Below, in pieces: positions 7,252-14,382 of a stretch of DNA of 15,001 bases (its first letter is position 1; each line of letters opens with the position of its first letter). The stretch spans positions 1-15,001 of the forward strand of contig CAZJRI010000133.1 of assembly GCA_964548025.1 (NCBI GenBank), written 5' to 3'. The DNA is from JAHRVQ01 sp964548025 (lineage in GTDB: Bacteria; Pseudomonadota; Gammaproteobacteria; Pseudomonadales; Azotimanducaceae). The translations under genes and the position numbers were made by a program. Under the pieces are notes generated by a model. That model worked only from the letters and a program-made list of their open reading frames with translations, was not told the DNA's origin and made no database searches.

Positions 7252-7342
7252 TCTCTTGTAGAGAATCTCTTATAGAGAATCTCATATAGAAGCTCTATTA
7301 GAAGAGCTCTTCTAGCGAAGCTCCTGGAGCGAAGTACCTGTA
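7252..7342. repeat. 14-base dyad repeat array between dacA and ybeD
   Basis: After a half unit TCTCTTG (7252-7258), six 14-base units follow without a gap: TAGAGAATCTCTTA, TAGAGAATCTCATA, TAGAAGCTCTATTA, GAAGAGCTCTTCTA, GCGAAGCTCCTGGA, GCGAAGTACCTGTA (7259-7342). Each is a pair of 7-base halves that are roughly complementary, so many hairpin registers are possible. A perfect 16-base palindrome spans 7299-7314 and another, GCTCC-T-GGAGC, 7320-7330. The sequence drifts from an AT-rich form at the ybeD side to a GC-richer form at the dacA side. It occupies most of the 129-base gap and would be transcribed as the 3' end of the dacA message or as the ybeD leader. There are no unique spacers, so it is not CRISPR. 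I do not recognise a named family. Confidence 0.8.
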
Positions 7343-7372
7343 AAACATCCCTTACCTAAAGGCTTCTGCTGA

Positions 7373-8566
7373 TCACACGCTGAGCGTATCCCCTGAGAAC
7401 AGCTCCGTGAAAAAGAGCATGATCGCATCCCACAAGCCCTTGAAGAAGCCAGCTTCTTCTCCGACCTTTAACGCCACCAGTGCGACTTCGGCAACGACCT
7501 TTTCGCCATCCATCACTTTCAGTGAACCCAGTTTGCTGCCTTTATCAAATGGCGCTTTGATGACACCCTGTACATCGAGTGACGCTTCAAGATTCTCTTT
7601 TGACCCGCGGGGAACGGTGATCACAACATCTTCATTCAGGCCAAGATCGATATCAGGTTGATCTCCTCCCCAGACACGGACCGTTCTGAGTGGTTCCCCT
7701 GCCTTGTAAAGATGCAGGGTTTCAAAATATCTGAATCCATAGGACAGCAGTCTCTGGCTCTCCGCAGCACGAGCCTCTTCGGAGGCAGCTCCCATCACAA
7801 CGGAAATCAGGCGCATACCATTTCGAACTGCTGATGATACCAGGCAATACCCGGCAGCTTCAGTATGGCCGGTTTTCACGCCATCTACCGATTTGTCACG
7901 CCACAGTAGCTGATTCCGGTTTGGTTGTCTGATCTCGTTGTACGTAAAGTATTTTTCCTTGTAGAGCTTATAGTGCTCCGGGTGATTGGTTATAAGCGCT
8001 ACTGCGAGCGTCGCCAGATCACTCGCCGTTGTATAGTGATCCTCATCAGGCAGTCCTGTTGCATTCACATAGTGCGTGTCTTTCATGCCCAGTAATTCTG
8101 CATGCTGGTTCATCAGGTCTGCAAAGGCAGCCTCGCTACCGGCAATATGCTCGGCAAGCGCCACGCTGGCATCATTGCCTGATTGAACAATGATGCCACT
8201 GATCAGGTCTCCTACTTTTACCTTGGTGCCTTCCTTGATGAACATTCTGGAGCCTTCCATTCGCCAGGCTTTCACACTGATATCGACTTCTTCATCAAGT
8301 TTCAGGGTGCTGTTTTCCATCTCTGAAGCACTGATATAACTGGTCATAATCTTGGTGAGGCTGGCAGGCGGCAATCGCTGCTTACTATTATGTTCTACGA
8401 GCACCTGCCCGGTATCCGCATCGATCAGCAAATAGCCCTCTGCGGCTAGTTGAGGCGCGGCAGGAATGATGACCGGGGCTGCATCAGCAACCGAAATAAG
8501 CGCGCTGAGGGTCACCATGGCTAATGCCGATAAACAAGATCTAATATTGGTAATTCTCGTTCGCAT
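7373..8566 (-). CDS. dacA: D-alanyl-D-alanine carboxypeptidase (PBP5/6 family)
   Basis: This low-molecular-weight penicillin-binding protein removes the terminal D-Ala from peptidoglycan pentapeptides in the periplasm, limiting crosslinking. The 397-residue precursor has a signal peptide (about 1-30, ending ADAA). The peptidase S11 domain has the active-site tetrad Ser69-Leu-Thr-Lys72, Ser129-Gly-Asn131 and Lys231-Thr-Gly233. A beta-rich C-terminal domain follows from about residue 290. The last 25 residues form an amphipathic, aromatic-rich helix (GFFKGLWDAIMLFFTELF) of the type that anchors PBP5 to the inner membrane. The ATG at 8566 has a strong AGGAG 4 bases upstream. It lies 59 bases after rlpA and I see no clear terminator or promoter between them. 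dacC/dacD-type paralogues cannot be excluded, but the rlpA-dacA order favours dacA. Confidence 0.95.
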   Translation of the reverse strand: MRTRITNIRSCLSALAMVTLSALISVADAAPVIIPAAPQLAAEGYLLIDADTGQVLVEHNSKQRLPPASLTKIMTSYISASEMENSTLKLDEEVDISVKAWRMEGSRMFIKEGTKVKVGDLISGIIVQSGNDASVALAEHIAGSEAAFADLMNQHAELLGMKDTHYVNATGLPDEDHYTTASDLATLAVALITNHPEHYKLYKEKYFTYNEIRQPNRNQLLWRDKSVDGVKTGHTEAAGYCLVSSAVRNGMRLISVVMGAASEEARAAESQRLLSYGFRYFETLHLYKAGEPLRTVRVWGGDQPDIDLGLNEDVVITVPRGSKENLEASLDVQGVIKAPFDKGSKLGSLKVMDGEKVVAEVALVALKVGEEAGFFKGLWDAIMLFFTELFSGDTLSV

Positions 8567-8625
8567 AAAACTCCTGTTGTTAACTCGTGCTCAGTTAGTC
8601 GCGTCTTAGCCTACACGGCTTGTCG

Positions 8626-9450
8626 CTACACCTCTACCTTATGAGGTACACCCAATCCGGCGCTTTCGATGATGCGCAGGATATGCTCTCTTGTCCTGTT
8701 GGTTGCAATCGGTCCAATCCAGAGTTTATGCATCACGGATGATGGCGAACCTGCTTCCACTTCTGATTGCAGTATATTGACTGCCACTGAATCGATACCA
8801 TTGATTCTGATTAACTTCTCAATTTGCCCTTTCAGGACTTCAGCGCCATTGATTTTGTCGAATTCGCCAATCTGCAGATAGAAAGACAGATCCTTCAGCA
8901 ACTCCCGGCTTAGCCCCGGGTAGTTCCGCTCATCCAGCGCCTCGACCACAACCGGTGCAGTACCCTTATCCGAGAATCCGAGCTTTAGCGCCGTTTGATA
9001 CGACAGATCAATAATCCTGTCGTCGTGGAATGGCCCCCTGTCATTTACCCTCACGACGACACTCTCGCCATTGTCGAGATTCGTCACTTTTGCAATCGTT
9101 GGCAGGGGTAATGATTTATGAGCCGCCGTATATTTGTACATGTCGTAGGTCTCACCATTGGATGTCATACGACCATGAAATTTCTTCCCGTACCAGGAGG
9201 CAATGCCGATTTCAAGATATCCCAGACTGTCAGGCATCACTTCATAGGTCTCACCGAGCACGACATAGGGTGATTTGTTACCACGCCGGTATTTTTTACC
9301 TGAGTCGTCTTTTTGAACCACTGCCGGATTGTTCGTGGGATTGCTCGTGGGACTGTTCGTGGGCTTGTTTCTGATTTTGTTTAAATCAAAAACGGTTTCA
9401 CAACCAGCCAGTAGCAATCCACAACAAACTGCAAAGAGAATTGAACGCAT
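8626..9450 (-). CDS. rlpA: Septal-ring lytic transglycosylase RlpA-like lipoprotein
   Basis: RlpA proteins are outer-membrane lipoproteins; the Pseudomonas enzyme is a lytic transglycosylase that prefers glycan strands lacking stem peptides. Here a 16-residue leader ends in the lipobox Leu-Leu-Ala-Gly-Cys17. A low-complexity Pro-Thr-Asn linker follows at 29-42, encoded by three 12-base repeats. The double-psi beta-barrel domain (about 78-170) has IASWYGKKFHGRMTSNGETYD and VRVNDRGPFHDDRIIDLS. Glu100, His111 and Asp137 match by spacing the residues reported as important in Pseudomonas RlpA. A SPOR domain, which binds denuded peptidoglycan at division sites, fills 186-274. The 274-residue length is a little below many homologues, mostly in the linker. 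No Shine-Dalgarno sequence is evident before ATG 9450, 22 bases after mltB. Confidence 0.95.
   Translation of the reverse strand: MRSILFAVCCGLLLAGCETVFDLNKIRNKPTNSPTSNPTNNPAVVQKDDSGKKYRRGNKSPYVVLGETYEVMPDSLGYLEIGIASWYGKKFHGRMTSNGETYDMYKYTAAHKSLPLPTIAKVTNLDNGESVVVRVNDRGPFHDDRIIDLSYQTALKLGFSDKGTAPVVVEALDERNYPGLSRELLKDLSFYLQIGEFDKINGAEVLKGQIEKLIRINGIDSVAVNILQSEVEAGSPSSVMHKLWIGPIATNRTREHILRIIESAGLGVPHKVEV
9331..9366 (-). repeat. Three tandem 12-base repeats coding the RlpA linker
   Basis: GTTCGTGGGATT, GCTCGTGGGACT and GTTCGTGGGCTT (plus strand) stand in tandem. Read on the coding strand they give Lys-Pro-Thr-Asn, Ser-Pro-Thr-Ser and Asn-Pro-Thr-Asn. The unit is a multiple of three, so copy-number change would lengthen or shorten the flexible linker between the lipid anchor and the barrel domain without a frameshift. 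Confidence 0.75.
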
Positions 9451-9472
9451 TGTATAGATAGTTGAAATTATA

Positions 9473-10483
9473 TTAACTGCTTGCCAAGCGCGAGGTTCTT
9501 AACCTTTCACTCAGTTGAAAAACTGCCATTGCGTATAACTTGCTGTGATTATATCGGGTAATAACATAAAAATTCTTCAGGCCAAACCAATATTCCTTGC
9601 CTTCTTTGCCATTTAGCATCATCGGCGACACAACAGTATCATCCGCAACCTGTTTCAGTGATCTGATTCCCAGTTGTGACAATTCTGCAACGGTTTTGTT
9701 CGGTTTTAGCGATGTATTAAATATCTCAATCTGATCGTTTGCCGGTTCAGATGCCTCAACCGTCACTATTGCCCCTGCGCGCCAGCCGTGTCTGGCTATA
9801 TAATTTGCAACACTGCCAATTGCATCGGTAGGATTATTCCAGATATCACGAATGCCATCGCCGTCAAAATCAACTGCATAACTTCGATAGCTGCTGGAAA
9901 TAAACTGACCATAACCCATGGCACCGGCATAGGAACCAAGAGGGTCTCTGGCGTCCTGGCCTTCTTCTTTAACAAGATACAGAAACTGCTTTAGTTCTTT
10001 TCTGAAAAATTTGCTGCGTGGCGGGTAATCGAAAGCAAGTGTTGAGAGCGAATCAATGACCCGGTACTTGCCCCGGAGTCTGCCGTACATTGTTTCAACC
10101 CCTATGATCGAGGTGATGATTTCAGGCGGCACACCATACTTCTTTTGTGCAGCTAACAATACTTCCTTGTATTCCTGCATGAATGCCAGGCCTTTCTTAA
10201 GCCTGCTCTCGGTGAGGAAAATATCCTGGTACTCTTTCCAGGTCAGTACTCTTTCTGCTGGTCGCGAGATCGCATCAATAATAGTCTGCTTGTATTCGGC
10301 ATCTGCAAAGAGATCATTGAGATACTGTCTGTCGAACCCTTCCGTCACCATCTCATCAACGAATTGTGCGACTTCTTTGCGGTTGCCATAATCACCCGGA
10401 TTTGCAAGCAGGTCCGGGCTGAGAAAAATTAAGAGAATTGGTACCAGGCACTTGTTTCTGATCAAACTGTTTAACAATACCAC
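9473..10483 (-). CDS. mltB: Lytic murein transglycosylase B family
   Basis: MltB-type enzymes cleave the MurNAc-GlcNAc bond to give 1,6-anhydro ends, in the periplasm. The 336-residue protein shows the SLT-2 family core: YGVPPEIITSIIGVETMYG at 116-134 with catalytic Glu130, then SLSTLAFDYPPRSKFFRKEL, and AMGYGQFISSSYRSYAVDFDGDG. The N-terminus has a hydrophobic stretch (13-22) and a likely signal peptidase I site after LLA near residue 27. There is no lipobox, unlike E. coli MltB, so the product may be soluble like Pseudomonas SltB1 (an inference). The GTG at 10483 shares its G with the rodA stop (TAGTG), with AGGA about 10 bases upstream; a TTG at codon 7 would give a tidier signal peptide. 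Its place between rodA and rlpA matches pseudomonads. Confidence 0.94.
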   Translation of the reverse strand: MVLLNSLIRNKCLVPILLIFLSPDLLANPGDYGNRKEVAQFVDEMVTEGFDRQYLNDLFADAEYKQTIIDAISRPAERVLTWKEYQDIFLTESRLKKGLAFMQEYKEVLLAAQKKYGVPPEIITSIIGVETMYGRLRGKYRVIDSLSTLAFDYPPRSKFFRKELKQFLYLVKEEGQDARDPLGSYAGAMGYGQFISSSYRSYAVDFDGDGIRDIWNNPTDAIGSVANYIARHGWRAGAIVTVEASEPANDQIEIFNTSLKPNKTVAELSQLGIRSLKQVADDTVVSPMMLNGKEGKEYWFGLKNFYVITRYNHSKLYAMAVFQLSERLRTSRLASS

Positions 10484-11622
10484 TAAAGTGTAATCCTACG
10501 ATGTGTGTGAATAGACATGATCACGCCGAATCCAGCAAATAGCGTAAGAATCGATGTGCCTCCATAACTTACCAGTGGCAGTGGCACCCCGACAACAGGG
10601 AGAACGCCACTTACCATCCCGATATTTACAAATACATAAACAAAAAAGGTAAACGTAATACTACCTGCCAACAGTCGACCAAAGGTATCCTGCGCCTGAA
10701 TCGATATCATTATCCCACGTCCAATCAATAAGATGTACAAGATAAGTAAGATCATAACCCCGACAAGACCCAGCTCCTCTGCCAGCACCGCAATAATAAA
10801 ATCAGTCTGACTCTCTGGCAGAAAATCCAGATGGGACTGGGTCCCCTGGAACAACCCCTTGCCCGATAATCCTCCTGAGCCAATGGCCGTCTTAGACTGG
10901 ATGATATTCCAGCCAGCACCCAGTGGATCACGTTCCGGGTCGAGGAACGTCAGGATTCTCTGGCGTTGATAGTCACGCAGCACAAACCAAAGCGCTGGCG
11001 CTGATACTATCCCCATGCCGATTACACCCATGACATAACGCCATGAAATTCCCGCAAGAAACAGAACCAGCAATCCGGAGGCACCAATAATCAACGCTGT
11101 GCCAAGATCCGGTTGTCGAGCAATCAAAAGCACAGGCAGAATAATCATCACAGCAGCCCAGAACAGGTGTTTTGTCCTGGGTGGCAGATGACGGTCGTGG
11201 AAGTACCAGGCGAGAATCATGGGCACCACCAGCTTCATAAGCTCTGAAGGCTGAAAGGACAGAACACCGGGGATGCGAAGCCATCGCTGAGATCCGTTTA
11301 CCGTAAAGCCAAAGAATATAACCAGCACGAGCAAACCCAGCCCAATCAGGTATAACCAGGGTGCCAGCCTCAGATAGAAAATGGGCGAAATCTGGGCCAT
11401 GACAATCATCACCACAAAAGCGACTCCGATTTTTGTACTCTGGGAGAGAACAGGCGGGGCTTGCCTCTCTACCGCGCTATAGAGGATCAGCAAACCGTAA
11501 CTCACAATCACGATAATGAGTAATACCATTTGAATATCAAGGTGGAAAACGTTCCCGCTGGTGTCCCTGACATTAAATGAAAAACCAGCATCCGGTAGTC
11601 GTCTGACAAAATCTTCGCTCAT
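10483..11622 (-). CDS. rodA: Rod shape-determining peptidoglycan glycosyltransferase RodA
   Basis: RodA (MrdB) is the SEDS-family glycosyltransferase of the elongasome; it polymerises lipid II and works with PBP2. The 379-residue protein has about ten membrane segments, beginning near 28-50, 64-79 and 86-105 and ending near 343-366. The extracytoplasmic loop before the last segments carries WNIIQSKTAIGSGG (238-251) and FLPESQTDFI (267-276). Asp274 lines up with the E. coli RodA catalytic aspartate. AEELGLVG, VNIGMVSGVLPVVGVPLPL and SYGG (353-356) are SEDS signatures. The start overlaps the mrdA stop as ATGA, and the stop overlaps the mltB GTG. The soluble N-terminal 27 residues are longer than in some homologues. 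Length is near E. coli (370). Confidence 0.98.
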   Translation of the reverse strand: MSEDFVRRLPDAGFSFNVRDTSGNVFHLDIQMVLLIIVIVSYGLLILYSAVERQAPPVLSQSTKIGVAFVVMIVMAQISPIFYLRLAPWLYLIGLGLLVLVIFFGFTVNGSQRWLRIPGVLSFQPSELMKLVVPMILAWYFHDRHLPPRTKHLFWAAVMIILPVLLIARQPDLGTALIIGASGLLVLFLAGISWRYVMGVIGMGIVSAPALWFVLRDYQRQRILTFLDPERDPLGAGWNIIQSKTAIGSGGLSGKGLFQGTQSHLDFLPESQTDFIIAVLAEELGLVGVMILLILYILLIGRGIMISIQAQDTFGRLLAGSITFTFFVYVFVNIGMVSGVLPVVGVPLPLVSYGGTSILTLFAGFGVIMSIHTHRRITL

Positions 11623-13508
11623 CTGTCAGCCACCCTGAAGCGTTCATTCAGCAGATAGTAATCAAGCACCTCTCTTGCTATCGGTGCAGCAAACTGACTG
11701 CCTCCACCGCCATTTTCGAGCAGTACTGCCATAGCGATGACAGGATCATCCACCGGTGCAAAAGCTACAAACCAGGCATGCTTTCTCAGACGTTCGTCAA
11801 GAATATCCTCATCATATTCTTCACCCTGTGCAATGCCAACAACCTGTGCGGTACCTGACTTACCTGCCATTCTGTACTTGATACCACGACCGATATAAGC
11901 CCAGGCTGTACCATTTTCGCCATAACCCTGGTTTCCACGATGAACAACATTTTCCATGGAGCCAATAATGAGGTCCCAGACGTGTTGCGGAATAAGTTCC
12001 ACGTCATTCAATCTCGACCCGGGCATGACCGAAAGCTCGGCTCCCTGCTTTAACATCCGGGGGGCAACTGCCCGGCCACGATTTGCCAGCAGCGCCACTG
12101 AGGCTGCCAACTGCAACGGTGTAACCAGGATATCACCCTGCCCGATGCCTATATTCAGCGTGTCTCCCGGATACCAGGGTACGCCCCTGGCACCCATTTT
12201 CCATTCCCGGGAAGGCAGCAGGCCGCTTCTTGCTTCCGGCAGATCGATGGCTGTATTGACGCCGAAGCCGAAAAGAGACAAATTCTGGTGAATTCGGTCG
12301 ATACCAAGGTTGAATGCCAACTGGTAGAAATAGACATTACACGATCGGTATATCGCTTTTTCTATATTGACCCGCCCATGGCCGCCTAGTCCTGATTTCG
12401 TCCAGTTCCAGTCTCGATAAAGTCGCTTGCTGTTGGGTAACTTAAACCAGCCTGGATCTTCGATCGTGTATTCAACACTCGTAAGACCTGCCACCAGTCC
12501 AGTCAGACCAATGAATGGTTTAATGGTTGAACCGGGTTCATACTGCCCCTGCAGTGCACGATTAAACAGCGGCACATCGATTGAATCTCTGAGCGCCGCG
12601 TAGGTTCTGAAATCGATACCCGTTACAAACAGATTTGGATCGTAGGATGGTTTGCTTACAAGGGCGAGGATGCCACCTGTTTTCGGTTCAATCGCAACAA
12701 CCGTACCCCGACGATCACCCAGGGCATCGCTTGCTACCTGCTGCAGGCCAATATCCAGGTGAAGGACAAGATCACCCCCGGGAACGGGCGGTGTTTTGTC
12801 CAGTTCATTCATGACCTGCCCCCGGGCATCGGTTTCTACCCGTCGATAACCCACCTTACCCAGCAGTACATTTTCATAATATTTTTCGATACCGATTTTA
12901 CCGATGTGATCTGTACCGGAGTAGGCGCTTGCATTTAACTTTCTGGCATCCTCCTCGTTTATTCTTCTGACACTGCCAACAGCATGGGCCATGAGCTTAT
13001 CAAGCGGGTAGTGCCTGACGAGTTTAGCCTCGACTGCAACGCCTGGAATGGCATGTCGGTTGACACTTACCCTTGCAATCTCTTCCTCCGTCAGCTTGAA
13101 CAAAATGGGCACTGACTCAAAAGGTCTTTGTCTGCGTTCGAGCCTGCGTTTAAAAGATTCGATCTGGTCAGGGGTAAGGCCGATCAACTTGTCGATCTCT
13201 GCAATCGTCTGATCCAGATCAGCGACCCGCTCCTTGGTAATAGTAAGACTGGACGATGGAATATTGTCTGCAATCAGATCCCCGTTTCTGTCGTAAATCA
13301 GCCCCCGCCGGGGTGGGATAGACTGCACCTGAATACGATTCTTGTCGGATAGCGTGCTGTAGATATCATGTTGAACGATTTGCAGGTAGAACATTCGAGC
13401 AACAAGAAATAGCGTTGTTAAGAGCAGAATGCCAAATCCAAGCACTATTCGGTCAAAGTAAATCTGACTCTCGCTGCCATGATCTTTTAACGCTAAAGGT
13501 TCTGCCAT
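11619..13508 (-). CDS. mrdA: Penicillin-binding protein 2 (elongasome transpeptidase)
   Basis: PBP2 is the class B transpeptidase that crosslinks lateral-wall peptidoglycan and activates RodA. The 629-residue protein (E. coli 633) has a short cytoplasmic tail, one membrane anchor (about 20-44), a pedestal domain (PPRRGLIYDRNGDLIADN at 65-82), and a transpeptidase domain. The active-site motifs are Ser327-Thr-Ile-Lys330, Ser389-Cys-Asn391 and Lys550-Ser-Gly-Thr553. The second motif ends in Asn, the canonical SxN form, where E. coli PBP2 has Asp. Other signatures are YEPGSTIKPF and NIGIGQGDILVTPLQLA. The ATG at 13508 has AGG at a usual distance (TTTAGGTAGAGC). It lies 15 bases after rlmH and overlaps rodA by four bases, as expected for coupled expression of the pair. 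Confidence 0.98.
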   Translation of the reverse strand: MAEPLALKDHGSESQIYFDRIVLGFGILLLTTLFLVARMFYLQIVQHDIYSTLSDKNRIQVQSIPPRRGLIYDRNGDLIADNIPSSSLTITKERVADLDQTIAEIDKLIGLTPDQIESFKRRLERRQRPFESVPILFKLTEEEIARVSVNRHAIPGVAVEAKLVRHYPLDKLMAHAVGSVRRINEEDARKLNASAYSGTDHIGKIGIEKYYENVLLGKVGYRRVETDARGQVMNELDKTPPVPGGDLVLHLDIGLQQVASDALGDRRGTVVAIEPKTGGILALVSKPSYDPNLFVTGIDFRTYAALRDSIDVPLFNRALQGQYEPGSTIKPFIGLTGLVAGLTSVEYTIEDPGWFKLPNSKRLYRDWNWTKSGLGGHGRVNIEKAIYRSCNVYFYQLAFNLGIDRIHQNLSLFGFGVNTAIDLPEARSGLLPSREWKMGARGVPWYPGDTLNIGIGQGDILVTPLQLAASVALLANRGRAVAPRMLKQGAELSVMPGSRLNDVELIPQHVWDLIIGSMENVVHRGNQGYGENGTAWAYIGRGIKYRMAGKSGTAQVVGIAQGEEYDEDILDERLRKHAWFVAFAPVDDPVIAMAVLLENGGGGSQFAAPIAREVLDYYLLNERFRVADR

Positions 13509-13523
13509 GCTCTACCTAAACCG

Positions 13524-13994
13524 CTATTTATGATAAGGGTGACTATTCAGAATAGACCAGGCTCGATAGATCTGTTCTGCAATCAGGATTCGAACAATAA
13601 AATGAGGAAAGGTCAATTCTGAAAGAGACCAACTCTCATCTGCTCTTGCAAGGCAAGTGTCGGACAGGCCGTCCGGGCCACCCACCATAAGTTGTATCTG
13701 CCCGTAATCCAGTTGCCAGTCATCAAGCTTTCGGGCAAGCATTTCCGTATTCCATTTCGACCCGGATCTGTCCAGGCTGACCAGTCTGCTGTTGTTCTTG
13801 ACCGAGGCCAGTATCTTGTCTCCTTCCATGTTTCTTAACTTTTCCAGCGATTCGCCCTTACGGCGTTTCGCTACCTGAATTTCGGTCAACCCAAGTTGCC
13901 AGTCCCTGGGTAAACGTTTCTGATATTCATTGAAACCGTCGGTTACCCATCCTGGTGCCCTTGTTCCAACAGTCAGAAGTTCAATTCTAAGCAT
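13524..13994 (-). CDS. rlmH: 23S rRNA pseudouridine-1915 N3-methyltransferase
   Basis: RlmH is a SPOUT-class enzyme that methylates N3 of pseudouridine 1915 in helix 69 of 23S rRNA, acting on assembled 70S ribosomes. At 156 residues it matches E. coli (155). The knotted SAM site is marked by LMVGGPDGLS at 102-111. The C-terminus EQIYRAWSILNSHPYHK includes the conserved Tyr-His-(Arg/Lys) tail used in catalysis. ATG 13994 has GAAGG about 5 bases upstream. The order rsfS-rlmH-mrdA-rodA is the standard gammaproteobacterial one; 21 bases separate it from rsfS. Confidence 0.98.
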   Translation of the reverse strand: MLRIELLTVGTRAPGWVTDGFNEYQKRLPRDWQLGLTEIQVAKRRKGESLEKLRNMEGDKILASVKNNSRLVSLDRSGSKWNTEMLARKLDDWQLDYGQIQLMVGGPDGLSDTCLARADESWSLSELTFPHFIVRILIAEQIYRAWSILNSHPYHK

Positions 13995-14015
13995 TCAACC
14001 TTCAATAAACTGATT

Positions 14016-14375
14016 TCAACTTTCAAGAACGCTACTTTCGTCACGATCCGGTTCTCTCATATCCCACAGGTTCTCTATGTCATAAAATTCCCGGGCAGCA
14101 GGTAACATCAGGTGAACCACGACATCAACAAGATCTATCAGCACCCACTCGCCTTCTTCAAAACCCTCAACGCCAAGCGGTTTGATACCTGATTTGCTGG
14201 CATCATCAATGAGATTACGTGCCATCGCCTTAACGTGTCTGTTAGACGTGCCACTGACGACAATCATATAATCCATAATCTCAGTCAGCCTGGTCACATC
14301 CACACAAGCTATCTCGACTCCTTTCGTATCTTCAAGGGAATCGATGACAAACTGTTTCAGTTCTATCTCCTTCAT
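14016..14375 (-). CDS. rsfS: Ribosomal silencing factor RsfS
   Basis: RsfS binds ribosomal protein uL14 on the large subunit and blocks joining to the small subunit when nutrients are scarce. The 119-residue protein carries the family core: VIDSLEDTKGVEIACVDV, the segment DYMIVVSGTSNRHVKAMA, GVEGFEEGEWVLIDLVDVVVH, and LPAAREFYDIENLW. It is about 14 residues longer than E. coli RsfS (105); most of the excess is a charged tail, MREPDRDESSVLES, after ENLW. The ATG at 14375 begins seven bases after the nadD stop. An AAGGG lies rather far upstream, within the end of nadD, so translation may depend on nadD. Confidence 0.97.
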   Translation of the reverse strand: MKEIELKQFVIDSLEDTKGVEIACVDVTRLTEIMDYMIVVSGTSNRHVKAMARNLIDDASKSGIKPLGVEGFEEGEWVLIDLVDVVVHLMLPAAREFYDIENLWDMREPDRDESSVLES

Positions 14376-14382
14376 ATTTTCT

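Noticed and set aside
7252..7342. CRISPR-like array
   Set aside because: Units are contiguous 14-mers with no unique spacers, no constant direct repeat and no cas genes nearby.
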